A stretch of DNA of 64,000 nt, from contig CM064655.1 in assembly GCA_032717465.1 (NCBI GenBank), positions 20,898,051-20,962,050 on the forward strand. The letters run 5' to 3'. The notes beneath the pieces were generated by a model that saw only the letters and a list, made by a program, of their open reading frames with translations, searched no databases and had not been told where the DNA came from. This document shows, piece by piece, positions 13,301-25,115 of this stretch. Each line of letters opens with the position of its first letter. The first letter of the stretch is position 1. This stretch comes from Coenobita brevimanus. Taxonomy: Eukaryota; Arthropoda; Malacostraca; Decapoda; Coenobitidae. Position numbers and translations under genes: made by a program.

Positions 13301-13538
13301 TCTCTTTCACCTCATCATTCGCTCCTCTTACATTCCATGTACCCATTACCAAGTCCTTTGTCCGGTCCTGGGTCGTCATCGTTTGGTCAGTCCTTGTCCG
13401 AGGCTTCTTGTTTGTTTTTTTAGTTAGTTGTTTTCCGGGGAGGGGCACTAACCCTCCGCCAACCCTTTTAGTCGCCTTTTACGACAAGCAGGGATACTGG
13501 GGGAGTATTCTTGAAAAATCCCCGTACCCCCAGGGGGT
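10364..13538 (-). mobile_element. LINE B: RTE-like non-LTR retrotransposon, apparently full length, decayed
   Basis: This 3175-bp minus-strand element is flanked by an 11-bp direct repeat (10353-10363 and 13539-13549). Its 5' end carries TGCTTGTCGTAAAAGGCGAC in an untranslated leader of about 90 bp. The body has one endonuclease-reverse transcriptase frame. The 3' end is GGGATTGAGGCGTCTGGCAA followed by a short GATA-type tail. A single long ORF, a total near 3.2 kb and a short-repeat tail are typical of RTE elements. LINE C at 18490-21116 is the same family in the opposite orientation and looks more than 90% identical by eye in the reverse-transcriptase part. The clade is an inference from size and motifs. 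Confidence 0.88.
10391..13448 (-). pseudogene. Endonuclease-reverse transcriptase of LINE B, broken
   Basis: Read on the minus strand, the protein starts near 13448 with the endonuclease motif GTWNVRG. It continues with GDMNGK and, after an in-frame TGA at 12643-12645, LSDHYLVV. The reverse transcriptase follows with KSGIIIPLYKGKG, MDLEKAYDRVDRQG, GLKQGCVMSPWLFNLYMDG and an intact FADD (LLFADDTVLL). The end is RRFVCGHPKRD. Breaks that can be seen are a frameshift between about 13254 and 13146, the TGA before LSDH, an extra G in a G run (plus-strand C run 11708-11712) where LINE C has four, and a CAG-to-TAG change in ERV(Q)QGRK near 10906. It is non-functional. Confidence 0.88.
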
Positions 13539-13549
13539 ACAACTGAGGT
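13539..13549. repeat. Target-site duplication of LINE B, right copy
   Basis: ACAACTGAGGT, identical to 10353-10363. It directly abuts the 5' end of the minus-strand element. Confidence 0.85.
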
Positions 13550-13763
13550 AAGAAGTAAAATTTAGACAGGCCAAATTGCCATTATTTTTATCTAGTTATC
13601 TGTCCACCATAGAGGGGTTTAGATGTCACTGGATCTGTCTGGCATAAATTTATCGGCTGCTCTTATCGCCAAAAAGATAAAACTAATAAGCAAGAAAATT
13701 TAAAGTTGTAGTATACATGATAAATCACTAAGGAAGAGATATCAAGGAGCCTCTAAAACCAAC

Positions 13764-13903
<140 letters not shown>

Positions 13904-14028
13904 ACTTCTCATCGGTAACCTCAAGTGACGCCGATACCAGTTATCTCCCTAAGCCTCTAGACTCGAGTGGATTAGCAACTTCACCCCGAGGACGACTTGT
14001 GTTTATATTCTTACTCTCAGGGCTTCTC

Positions 14029-14073
<45 letters not shown>

Positions 14074-14107
14074 GTTAGGACTGGGGATACTCTCTCATAC
14101 TTACTAT

Positions 14108-14158
<51 letters not shown>

Positions 14159-14265
14159 GATACCCCGCCTCCACCACCCGCCACCACCCTAAGCCTTTTA
14201 AAGTCAATTGGATTTAACCCTTCACCCCGAGAACCTGTTTCGAGTTTTGTTACTTCTACTTTCAG

Positions 14266-14269
<4 letters not shown>

Positions 14270-14296
<27 letters not shown>

Positions 14297-14585
14297 TATT
14301 GGTAGTAGTAATAGTAGCAGCAGCCGCAGCAGCAGCAGCTGTAGTAGTAGTATTAGTAGATTAGTAGTAGTATTTGTATTAGGAGGAGGAGGAGGAGGAC
14401 GAGGAGGAGGGACAGTAGCAGTAGTTGAGGTAGTAGTTGTAACAGTAGTAGTAGTAGTAGTGGTAGTAGTAGTAGTAGTAGTAGTGGTAATAGTAGTAGT
14501 AGTAGTGGTAATAGTAGTAGTAGTAGTAACTGTAGCAATAAGTAGTAGTAGTGGTAATAGCAGCAGTAGTAGTAGCGGTTACAGT
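14270..14585. repeat. ATT and TAG/GTA trinucleotide array
   Basis: An ATT/ATC run passes into about 280 bp of GTA, GCA and GGA triplets. It gives polyserine, polyvaline or polyleucine frames on both strands, none of which I regard as genes. A second array of the same kind lies at 61010-61310. Confidence 0.9.
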
Positions 14586-15749
14586 ATAAGTACATTTCTA
14601 GCATATAGTATCGGAATAAAAATAAAGCTACGTCTTACCCCTCCAGTTCAACAAATCTCCACTAAGCCGGACAAAATCGCCAGGGACAGCCAGAATCAAC
14701 TCAATATGACCCCCAACCCAGCAAGCCAGCCACAGCCACACCCTAAGCCACCCTCCAATGGCTTTAAATACTGTTGCTAAGTAGTTGTGGACATCGCTGT
14801 AACGACAATAAAAATAAATAAACAAATAAATAAAACTGAACTGCTAACCCCAAACCTATCCATAATACTTACTGTCGCACACTGGGGACCTGAGCTAATA
14901 CCGGGCCAGACGTCTCACCTCCAGGGCAGTGCATCATCATCATCATCATCATCATCATTAATCATCATCATACCCGCTCCGACACCACTGATGAAGGTGT
15001 GTATATATTCGCCCTTGATCTTATCTCCCATATTGGGGTATATCACCGGGGAAACTGTTTTAGATTGGGATGATGAAGGCTCTCTCTCCTCTCTCTCCCT
15101 TTCTCTCTCTCTCTCGAACTAACTAATGTGTAATTCAATGTTCACACCAATTCATTACACCGCACGCCGCCCAAGTTCCCCCCCTCCTCTCTTTTCTCTC
15201 TGGGCCCATTGGTAGCTAAGCAGCCCCGTCCCGTCTCTATCTATCGGTGTATTTATCTATCTATCTATATCTATCTGTATCTATCTATATCTATCTGTAT
15301 CTATCTATATCTATCTATCTGCTCTCTCCTTGTTATTCTCTTTCTCACTATGTAATCCTTCTTTGACTGTTCTTTCATCATTCTCTTTGTTTTTCCTTTT
15401 CTCCTGTCTCTCTTCTCACCTCGCCTCCCCTTCTCTTTCCCTCACTCCTCACTCCGCCCCTCCTCCCTCTCACCTGCTTTTGCCTCGTGCACCGCGTTCA
15501 TTAGTGCCCCTTCACCTGAGCACCGAGTCAACTTGCCAAATGTACAGGTGTTTCAGTCCTAACACACTAAGCCCGACTTGTTCGTTGGCGAGGTAATAAC
15601 GATGCAAAGTCTCATCGCCGGGTCAGACAAGTGAAGAACCACAAGCTAGAAGAGGAAGACGGAAGGCAGGACAAGGGGGAGGGGTAGGAGGGAGGAGGGG
15701 CAGGAGGGTGAAGGGCAGGTAAGGGGGAGGGGCATGGGAGAGTAGAGAA

Positions 15750-15865
15750 CGGGAGTACAAAGGAATACAAGGGAGTAGGCTACAAGGGAAGGCAAACAGC
15801 AACAGATCTATAGGTCCTTTCGAGGCCGCTTGCTATAGGGCAGGTAACTAACATAATGAGGAAGA
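15750..15865 (-). repeat. Dispersed repeat, copy 1 (3' end of LINE E type)
   Basis: On the minus strand this reads AAGCGGCCTCGAAAGGACC...GTTGCTGTTTGCC and ends in GTACTCC-like tail words. It matches 36448-36760 and the reverse complement of 39800-40085. It is shorter than the other two copies. Confidence 0.75.
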
Positions 15866-17710
15866 GACAAGGATAGAACAGCAGGATGGCAAGAAAGAAG
15901 GGGGAACAGGAAGGAGTCATGGTTCGGATAATACTCAAGCCCTTTAGTCCTCACACACTAATAGGGATTTCATCGAGGTAGACAAGGGGAGAATCTCAAG
16001 CCGGCATAGGATACGGAAGGCAGGAGGGATGGGGAAGTCGAAGGAGGGGGGGGGGAGGAAGCAGAGGAAGAGATAAATGTAGGGGAATTGGAGGGAGGGG
16101 AGCAAAGATGAAGTGGAGGAGGAAGGTATAAGGTTCAAAGAAACGTCAGAAGAGGGAGTGTAATGTTCAACGGAGGCAAGAGACAGAAGACGAGATAAAT
16201 ATTCATGCTTGTCAGACCTCACACACGAAGAGGGTTTCATCAATGAGCCACAGAATAAGAAAACCATGAAAAACAGTAGGCATATGACCACTGACGAGGA
16301 AGGAGGAGTGGGTGGGCAGGGAGGAGGGGGAGCATCACCCAGGTAAATGCCTTTGGAGTATTCGGTAAAATCATAGAGGTAAAATCTATGGGTAAAATCT
16401 ATGGGTAAAATGGAATGTACAGGAAATATATGAGGGAGGGGAGCAGAGAGGGGGGCAGCACCAAGTCAACGCCCCGCCGGAGACTGGAGCAAAATGGAAT
16501 ATATGTAGAAAAATCTGTAATATTTTAACCCCTTCAGCGTTATGACGTTCTTTTTATATCATAACAGCTGTCGTCAAATTATTTTATACAACACAGGGTA
16601 GGCTTTTGGTTGCGAGGGGATTCGAAATTATGCATTAACCATTTCTGTAAGATATCTAGTACTTTTTTTTTTTTTTTTTTTTTTATCATTCTGGGTACCA
16701 TTAGACGATTATATTCAGCTTCGAGGATTCGTATAAAGCATGATACTAATTAGACGTGGCTTATCACAAGGCTGGCCTGTCAAACTGCTGATACCAATGA
16801 CTGGTTTATTACGATGTTAACTTATTAATTCGCATTCATTTATTACCCCAAGACGGTCAATTTCCCCTGTAGCCTGACCAGATGTTGCTTATCCTTTGAC
16901 TGGCCAGTTGGAATGCTGTGATTATTCTGATTACGATGCTCACATAATGAATTTAACTGATATAGTACGGTACCCAGAGACTTTTATTTTCCTGTTACAA
17001 TTGAGTATTCGGCCGATTCTGTGTCTGCCTCATCTTAAAGATTTGGTGCTTTTCGCTTATGGAATATTTCAGGTAACTTTTCAAACTAGTGTATTTCACA
17101 TCAAGAAAGCAGCATAAACTTACTCGAGTCTGCTCTGTTTAGGGGATACTTCTCGAAGTGGCGAGATGAGATAAAGTTTTCAGTAATACTTTGGTTAATT
17201 GTGAATAAAATCGTCCAGTGGTGGCAGAAATACATTGTGAAAAGACAACTACTAATCAAGTTTTGAAAGATGTAAGAGTGCAATAAAACAACTGAACTTT
17301 CATGTATTACGTGCAAATTCCGTGGGAAAAAAATGGGTGCTGATTCGGACACTTACACACCTTTACCCTTCAGCTCGATGACGTTCTTTGCATTTTACTC
17401 TTGCTCTCACCAGTCGACTTATTTAACCTGGCAAGATTGTTCAAACTAAAGGCGTTAGATGTAGTAATTAACCCCTTTACTACCTGGACACATTAATCTT
17501 AGTACTCGGATGGAAGGGGTTAAATCATCATAAATCCAGTCTAGCTAATGCCCTGAATCGGATACATGCATCAGGAATATATATACGAGTAATAAACTAT
17601 GTCCATCATTGTCCCGTGTCCACTCATCACCAAGGTCATCTTTTAATTCATATTCCCCACAAGTCTTTCCTGATAACGCAAAATGTCTGATGTAGCAGAA
17701 CGTTCCTTTA

Positions 17711-18000
17711 CATCATCATCATCATCATCATTACTACCATCACCACATTAATACCACACCTCACCACCACCATCATCGTCATCAACATTACTATCATCAC
17801 CACATCAGTACCACACCTACACCATTACCACCACCACCTCTATCATCATCGTTACCAACATCACTACTACCATCACCACATCAATACCACACCACCATTA
17901 CCACCACCACCATCTCCATTATCACCATCACCACATCAGTACCACACCGCCATCACCACCACCACCACTTCCAGCGTCATCATCATCATCATCATCATCA
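17711..18000. repeat. CAT/CAC trinucleotide array with higher-order units
   Basis: Inside the triplet run the phrase ATCACCACATCARTACCACACC recurs at about 17739, 17799, 17872 and 17931. That gives units of roughly 60-73 bp on top of the 3-bp period. Confidence 0.8.
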
Positions 18001-18136
18001 CCTTACTCCCACCCTTCTCAAACGAGTTAGGTTAATACACAGACAGACCATGATCACACTAATAACAATATCCCCCCTGGCTCTGCAGGCTACCGGTACC
18101 TCGATGACAACCCACCATCATGTTCACTAGCTTAAT

Positions 18137-18172
<36 letters not shown>

Positions 18173-18259
18173 AATTTAGCCAGTCTCTCTTTCCCAGCCA
18201 AATTCCATATAAATAAATAAATAAAATACGCGATGAAATAGATAGGCAAAATAGAGATT

Positions 18260-18354
<95 letters not shown>

Positions 18355-18471
18355 CTAACTACTGTTCTTATTACCCGTCTTGCATGTCAATGTCAGATAA
18401 AAAAATGTAATGCACCAGTAAATATAATAATAATGAACACAACACACTCGAGTCGTTTATTATCGCCCGTC

Positions 18472-18489
18472 GGAAAGCCCAAAGGCAAA
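18472..18489. repeat. Target-site duplication of LINE C, left copy
   Basis: GGAAAGCCCAAAGGCAAA, 18 bp, identical to 21117-21134. Confidence 0.95.
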
Positions 18490-21116
18490 TGTGGAAGTGT
18501 GCATGGAAAAGTTTGGAAGGAATGAGAGAGTGTTTTTGATCGGTGATATGAATGGTAAAGTAGGGAATGTGAAGGAGGATGGAGTACTTGGTGAGAGGGG
18601 TGTGCCTGCTGAGACAGATGAGAATGGTAGTGCGTTAGTGGACATTTGTGCTGGGAGGGGGTTGGTGATAGCCAATAGCCTCTTCAGGCATAAAATGATC
18701 CACAGGTATACATGGCGAGTGATGAGAAGGGTGGGTGGTGAACTGAATGAAAGGAAGGCAATGATTGATTATGTGTGTGTGGATGAAAGGATGCGAAGAT
18801 GTGTAATGGATACAAGAGCTTATAGAGGTTGAGAGAGTGGACTTTCTGACCACTACTTGGTGGTGGCCAGAATTAGGATACAAGTAAGATGGAGGAATAG
18901 AAGAAGGGAAAGACGAGAGGAAGGAGTAGTTGCAAGGAGAGTGGAAAGGTTACAAGAGGATGAGAAAAAGGCATTGTATAAGAGAGTAAGTGGAGGAACG
19001 ATTGGGCAAATATGAATTGGAGCAGATGGGGGACGTGGAAGGTGTGTGCAGGATATTTACAGAAGAAATATATGCAGCATGTGATGTGGTGTGTGGGAGG
19101 AAGAGAAGACGGAGGGGGGTGCAAGGTACAGCGTGGTGGACTGAAGAGGTGAGACAGGCTGTGGCACAAAAGAAGAAAGCATACAATGAATGGATGAGAA
19201 ATAGGGGTGTGGAAGAAGTTGAGAGGCGGAAGAGAGAGTTATATGTAGAAAGAAAGAGGTGAAAAGATTAGTAAGAGAGAGTAAGAAGAGAGTGGATGAG
19301 AACTTTGGAAGGAATTTGAGTGTAAAGTGGAGGGACTGTAAGAAAATGTTCTGGAAAGAAGTGAAGAGAGTAAGACAGGGTGGAAGTGAGGTTAGCATGG
19401 GAGTGAAAGATAAAAATGATAGATTACTAGTGGAAAAGGGAGAAAAAGTGAGCAGATGGAGAGAACACTTTAAGGAAATGTTGAACATACAGGATGGAAG
19501 TAATGCGAGTATAAGTGGCTGGTGAATGGCTGGGAGAAGGAGGGAGGTGAGAAGACAGGAAGAAATCAGTAGTATAGAAGTTGTAGAAGCAATGAAGAAA
19601 GTTAAATTGGGGAAAGCCCCAGGAATTGATGGAGTGTGTGGTGAAATGCTGAAGCATGGGGGAGAGATAGTAGCAGAATGGATGTGGAAGATGTGCAGAT
19701 TGGCTTGGGAGGAAATTAGAGTCCCGGAGGATTGGAAGTCAGGTATAATTATTCCCTTGTACAAAGGAAAAGGGGAAAAAGAAGTGTGTGGTAATCATAG
19801 GGGCATTTGTCTTCTTAGTATAATAGGAAAAGTGTATGGTAGGATACTAATTGACAGAGTTAGAGAAAGAACAGAGGAATTGGTTGGAGAAGAACAGGGA
19901 GGCTTTAGGAAGGGAAGAGGTTGTGTAGATCAGATATTCATTCTTAGATCTTTAGTGGAAAAGTTTCTAGAGAAGGGAAAGAAGTTGTATGCGGCTTTCA
20001 TGGATTTGGAGAAAGCATATGACAGGGTGGATAGACAAGGATTGTGGAAAGTATTAAGAATATATGGAGTAGATGGAAAGTTGTTGAATGCTGTGAAGAG
20101 TATGTATGCTGGTGCTAAGGCTGCAGTGCGTGTGGATGGTGAACTAAGTGAATTTTTCTCTTTGGAGGTTGGGTTGAAACATGGATGTGTCATGTCTCCA
20201 TGGCTGTTCAATCTGTTCATGGATGGGGTAATAAAAGAGGTACAAGATAGGTTAGTGGATGTTGGAGTGGCCCTGGTGAGAGAGGATAGTGTCTGGAAAC
20301 TCCCTATACTGTTGTTTGCAGATGATACTGTGTTGTCGAGTGAAGACGAAGGGGAGCTGCAAGGCTTGGTGGATGAGTTTGGGAGAGTGTGCAAGAAACG
20401 GAATCTAAAAGTGAATGTAGGGAAGAGTAAAGTGATGGTCTTTGAGAGAGATGAAGTCAGTGAATGTATAGCGAGGTTGGATGGTGAGGAATTGGAAAAT
20501 GTGAGTACGTTTAAGTAGTTGGGTAGTGTGATGAGTAAGGATTGAGGTTTGGAGGGTGAAGTGCTTGAAAGGGTACAGCAGGGAAGAAAGGTTGCTGGTT
20601 CTTTGAAAGCAGTGATAAGAAACAGGGAAGTGAGCATGGAAATGAAAAAGTTACTACATGACAGTGTTGTGATACCAACTCTAACGTATGGAAGTGAAGC
20701 TTGGACGTTGTTGGAAGGACACAAGTCAAGAGTGAGAGCAGAGGAAATGAGTTATTTAAGAGGAGCCTGTGGAGTCACATGGAGAGAGAGGCTGACGAAT
20801 GAGGATATAAAGGAGCGTTGTGGTGTGGATGTGGATGTGATAGGAAGTGTTATGAGGAGCACACTGAGGTGGTTTGGCCATGTGGAGAGGGTGGAGGGTG
20901 AAAGACTGACTAAGAGAGTGTATGTGAGTGAGGTGGAGGGGGGAAGAGGGAGGGGGAGGCCGAGGATGAGACGGAGGGATGTGGTGGAGAGGTATATGAG
21001 AGAGGGGTGTGTGAGTTGGGAGCAGGGCAGTGAAATGGAAGGGGACAGGACGACGTGGAGGCGATTTGTTTGTGGCCACCCCAAACGGGATTGAGGCGTC
21101 TGGCAATAGATAGATA
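18490..21116 (+). mobile_element. LINE C: RTE-like non-LTR retrotransposon, 5'-truncated
   Basis: This 2627-bp insertion is bounded by a perfect 18-bp target-site duplication. It starts inside the endonuclease and ends with GGGATTGAGGCGTCTGGCAA plus an (ATAG)n tail, the same 3' end as LINE B. Truncation at the 5' end is the usual outcome of target-primed reverse transcription. B and C point away from each other (B minus, C plus), with about 5 kb between their 5' ends. The longer and perfect duplication suggests that C is not older than B, but this is only an impression. Confidence 0.93.
18491..21094 (+). pseudogene. Endonuclease (partial)-reverse transcriptase of LINE C, broken
   Basis: The frame opens in the endonuclease (VFLIGDMNGKVGN). 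It meets TGA at 18830-18832, then resumes as SGLSDHYLVVARIR. Compared with LINE B, an inserted T at about 18987 shifts the frame, and a second shift near 19258 restores it. Further stops are TGA 19523-19525 (Gly in B), TAG 20516-20518 (the Tyr of FKYLG) and TGA 20543-20545 (Gly). The reverse transcriptase keeps MDLEKAYDRVDRQG, CVMSPWLFNLFMDG and FADD (codons 20315-20326). The C-terminus RRFVCGHPKRD matches B and stops at 21092-21094. It cannot encode a full protein. Confidence 0.9.
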
Positions 21117-21134
21117 GGAAAGCCCAAAGGCAAA
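21117..21134. repeat. Target-site duplication of LINE C, right copy
   Basis: GGAAAGCCCAAAGGCAAA, identical to 18472-18489. Confidence 0.95.
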
Positions 21135-21166
21135 ATAACACAAGATAATACTGAGTCCCATTAATT

Positions 21167-21224
<58 letters not shown>

Positions 21225-21321
21225 AACGAAAAAAAAGTCGAGAAATAAATGAATGTATAAACTAGACAAAAATAATGACTAATAAAGTGGGCTGCAATAC
21301 GGAGGTGGCAACAAGGAAGAC

Positions 21322-21387
<66 letters not shown>

Positions 21388-22039
21388 CACACCAGCCCCT
21401 ACGCCAGTGCTGTCTGATGGATCCCTAGCAAATGTTCCTGACCGACTTTATTTTTAAACCATAATATTAACTTGCATGTACTTAATAAAATCACCCTCCT
21501 CCTCCTCATCATCATCATCAACTTCTATTCTTCTTCTACACAGAGACGGAGGGGAACCACAAATCGGAATAAAAAAAATATATATATATGAATAACTATA
21601 GATTGGCTGGTAAAATACTGAGATAGACAGCGTAAATTAGACACAGAAAATCAGCGTGTAATATTCTCTTACGTGCCATTTTTACCTTGATAAAAAAAAT
21701 AGCTTCAATGGGTAACACAAAACATTTTTAAGACAGTTTTCATTTATTGAAACTACATCACCTTAAATATCGAGGAACATCAGAGAACAATGTAGAAAAT
21801 CACTCATATCCCGATATAAACTGATAATGATAAGGTGTAAGGAAGCATCTAAAGCCCACGACAAGATGCAACGAAAAAAGAACTACAAAGAAATCAGTAC
21901 GCTTTTCCCTTTTCATAAAGCATAAACGTAAGTGAAATTAAGATATTTTTAAATTAGGGATGAAGTGCTCAAATGGATGCTTTCATTTGGCTGGCAGTGG
22001 TGTGGAGTGAAGGCAGCTGGGAAGCAAAAAAACAACAGC
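21135..22039. other. No gene; (AC)n and (GA)n arrays
   Basis: (AC)n at 21170-21222 and (GA)n at 21324-21385. The remainder is AT-rich with no recognisable feature. Confidence 0.7.
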
Positions 22040-23075
22040 GAGGAGAGGCAACAGACTAGGATGTAATGAGATAGGGAGAGGTATCAGAATGCAGTAGAGA
22101 GTAAAGAGAGGGAAGAAGACAAGAAGGTAGGAAGGAAAATCCAGAGGTGGGAAGTAGGCACAGAGGTGAAAAGTAAGGATGATAGGGAGAGGAGTGAGGT
22201 AGGAGGGAAGTTAGGTGGCAGAAAAGAGAGGTGGGGAGAGGTTAGCAATGGGGTGTAAAAGCATCCACACTTACCTTTGGCTGGAGTCGGTTGTAATGGG
22301 GAGTGCAATCCTCTGGGGAGGATACATCGTAGAGAGGCGTTGAGGCATCTGGGGAGCTGACGGAGATGGGGAGTAAATATTAGTAGGGAGAGGTAACAGA
22401 GGAAGGGAAGTGGGTTAGATAGTATTGGGGAGAGGGTGGGAGGAGTGCTGAGAGTGGAGGTGAGGTAGAAATAAAGATAAAATACAGATGGATAGGAGGG
22501 GTGAAAGAAAGGGTAGGGGAGTGGAAAGATGGTCGGGGGAGGGGGGAGGGTAGATGAAAATGGAGAGAGGGATGGAGGACTCATGGGAGATGTGGAAGAA
22601 GAGAATAGGTCTAAGAAGAGAACAAGAAGGGGGTGGCTGGAGGGGGGGAAACAAGGAGGGGATGGCAGGAGGGGGGAGAACAAGGAGGGGGAAGCTGGAG
22701 GGGGGAGAACAAGGAGGGGGAAGCTGGAGGGGGGAGAACAAGGAGGGGGAAGCTGGAGGAGGGGAGAACATGGAAAGGGGAGGCTGAAGGAGGGAAACAA
22801 GGAGGGGGAGGTTGGAGGGGGGAAAACAAGGAGGGGAAGGCTGGATGGGAGGAAGACAAGGAGGGGGAGGCTGGAGGGGGAAGGGTGGAGGGGAAGGGTG
22901 GAGGGGGAGAGGGGAGGCTGGATGGGGGAGAACAAGGAGGGCGAGATGAGAGGGGACAGTGATGGGGGAGCCGATAAAGGATGGAGGGGAGGGGGAGAGG
23001 AAGAGAACCGTGTGGGGGAGGGAGGGGAGTGGGAGGAGGGGAAAAATGGAGAGGATAGGTGGGGGGGAGGTTGTA
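22040..23075. repeat. Polypurine tract with a 29-30-bp minisatellite
   Basis: About 1 kb is almost pure A/G on the plus strand. From about 22626 to 22960 a unit containing GGGGGGAGAACAAGGAGG repeats with a 29-30-bp period, roughly ten times, with growing divergence to the right. Long Pro/Ser or Gly/Glu frames on either strand follow from the composition and are not genes. Confidence 0.85.
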
Positions 23076-23234
23076 GTGTCCCGTAACGGGCGGGGCAATC
23101 CACCAACAACTTTACTTCTACCTGCCTTATCTTAGTCGTACTCCGCTGAGTACACAAATATGCAGGCAGCCATTACATCAACACCTGCAATTGCCTTTCA
23201 CACCTGATTGTCTTCCTTTATTACCTTAATTAAC

Positions 23235-23660
23235 ACCGCGATAACATTACGGCAGTTTTTACACGTCCACTACTGACACCCGTGAAATTTGCTGATGCTG
23301 CCTTTTCAATATTTATAATAAGTCAATATAATATCAAGATGTTTTCCACGCTACTGACACCGACTGAGGTTGTTGATCCTGTTTTATTTTTTTATTTTTT
23401 ATTTTTTCAATAATAACAGCAGTCGACTTAGTATCACTGAAAGTTTTCCACTTTCACAAACAGCTGTGGTCATTAGTTCCTTTGCACAGCCTCAGAGCCA
23501 TCTTGAAATGCTAGTTTTTTTCTAATAATAACAACACCTAACGTAAAATCACAATCGTTTTTCACATTCATGAAGAGTTACGACTGTCATTATTAGTTTT
23601 CCAAGAAGAACATTCAGAATAGCACACGGTTTTCCCCAATAATTACACCAATGAGGACAA
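23235..23660. repeat. Degenerate tandem repeat of about 85-110 bp
   Basis: The phrase GTTTTYCACR followed by ACTGACACC or CACAAACAGCTG-like words recurs at 23255, 23341, 23453 and 23557. Each copy is preceded by ATAATAACA-like sequence. Similarity is weak but in order. Confidence 0.4.
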
Positions 23661-23988
23661 TAATTACTTCACAGTCTCGGAGTCTCGTTAAAACTTAATG
23701 AGAATACGGTAAACTATAAAGCAAAGAGCAGATCAAAAATATTACAAGTCCATTCCCTGGGCATCATTGGGTCGAAAATGTAAAAGGAATTCGTAACCAC
23801 AGCTTCAAACAGATATCGGTACAAAATTCTTTACTTTTTGGTCAAGCAAGAAATATTACAGACACCGCCAGACTCAGCCGGCAAGAGCACTCCCCACAAG
23901 CATGTAGCGGATGACAGAGCGAAGCAACAAGTACAAATCTCGTTTAATCTTAACTGCAAGCATATATCAATAATAAAATAGTTCTTAC

Positions 23989-24101
23989 CTTCTTGCCACG
24001 TAAGAAATAGACAATTCCAGGCTCAACCGGCCAACACTCGCCACAAGAGAGGAAAGGAGGACTGCGGGCGTGCGGGATGTGAGACTTGGGAGGGGAACTG
24101 A
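23989..24101 (-). promoter_or_regulatory. Possible first exon and start site of a host gene, minus strand
   Basis: On the minus strand, TCAGT at 24097-24101 matches the arthropod initiator consensus. A weak ATTATAG lies about 20 bp upstream, closer than a standard TATA box. A GC-richer stretch follows and ends in AAG|GTAAGAAC, a strong splice-donor sequence (donor 23981-23988). About 150 bp further on, 23830-23900 holds a diverged copy of the same segment with a weaker donor-like AAAGTAAAG. The exon would be non-coding. No downstream coding exon was recognised, so this is a hypothesis from short motifs only. Confidence 0.25.
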
Positions 24102-24359
24102 CGAGTGAAGCAGCTATAATAACACTGTCTCGTACGCCTTCTCGCTGGGCAGATCCGAGGCTCCGAAATAAGGCGGCGGGACCGTAAGATTAACTCGGTC
24201 ACTGTTACGTGTTTCGTGTATTATTCCAGCTGACCTTAAATGACTGTGCTGAACTGAGGGTGATTACAGGATCTGGGATTGTTAATGCTGTCAAAATTAA
24301 CAGTCTCATGGTCGGATCAAACAGACATGAGGATTTGAATGATTTCTCTCTCCAGACTC

Positions 24360-24362
<3 letters not shown>

Positions 24363-24395
<33 letters not shown>

Positions 24396-24700
24396 TTTTC
24401 CCAGTTCGTATACTATGTTTTTCTTTCTTCGTGTTTCTCTTCCTCTCTCCCAATCCCCACTCATTCCACTCTCTTCTCTGCCATTCTCTCTTCCCTTCCC
24501 ATCCTTCTCCCTCCCTTCTTCCCTCTTCTCTCCTCACTTTACCCTACCTGCCTCCCTTCCTTCCTCACTTCTCTTGCCTCTCTCCCTTTCGTCTCTCCCT
24601 CCCACGTCCCACCTTCCTTCCCTTCCTCTCTCCCGTCTTTTCTTCCCCCCTCCCTCCTCTTGCCTACGTCACAAGGTCTCTACCTATTAACCCCTCCACT
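24363..24700. repeat. (CT)n and polypyrimidine tract
   Basis: A (CT)n run at 24363-24392 followed by about 300 bp of C/T-rich sequence. Similar tracts without genes lie at 25071-25109 and 26620-27060. Confidence 0.85.
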
Positions 24701-24767
24701 ACTAAGTCTCCAAAAATCTGAATAAATTATTTTGGCGGAGGAGCGATTAAATTAACAACAACGACGC

Positions 24768-24976
24768 CATAACCTTGAGTCCAATGCATTTTTTATTTTA
24801 TTCATGCTATCTTCAGACGATTTTCTTCAGCTTAGAGGAGAAATTTCGAATTGGAGTGATTAAAATAAGGTGTTAATTCACTCCTCAGTTAAAAATGGTT
24901 TCTCATAAGCGGAGTAAAATCGTCTGGAGACAGCAAGAGGGAAGTGAAAAGTACGTCATCGGACTGAAGGGGTTAT
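24768..24976. repeat. Palindromic pair of CCAGACGATTTT-type dispersed repeats
   Basis: The left arm (about 24768-24838) reads ATAACCTTGAGTCCAATG...CTTCAGACGATTTTCTTC. The right arm (about 24903-24976), on the minus strand, reads ATAACCCCTTCAGTCCGATG...CTCCAGACGATTTTACTC. Each arm is about 72 bp with a 64-bp spacer. Related single copies occur elsewhere in the window. Confidence 0.7.
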
Positions 24977-25066
24977 GGAAAAAATATATTACTCGTACTC
25001 TTTCCCCTCAATTGTAGGGGACCGAGGCTAGGCTATGGAGTCTAGTAAATCGCTTTCCTTCCGCAA

Positions 25067-25115
<49 letters not shown>

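Noticed and set aside
18262..18351. Cys-Val and Thr-His repeat frames over (GT)n/(CA)n arrays, here and at 38516, 39361, 51088 and 62258
   Set aside because: Dinucleotide repeats are open in all frames and encode dipeptide repeats by default.
22084..23157. A 357-codon Pro/Ser-rich frame on the minus strand
   Set aside because: It lies exactly over the polypurine tract and its minisatellite. Several frames there are open because the sequence is almost only A/G.
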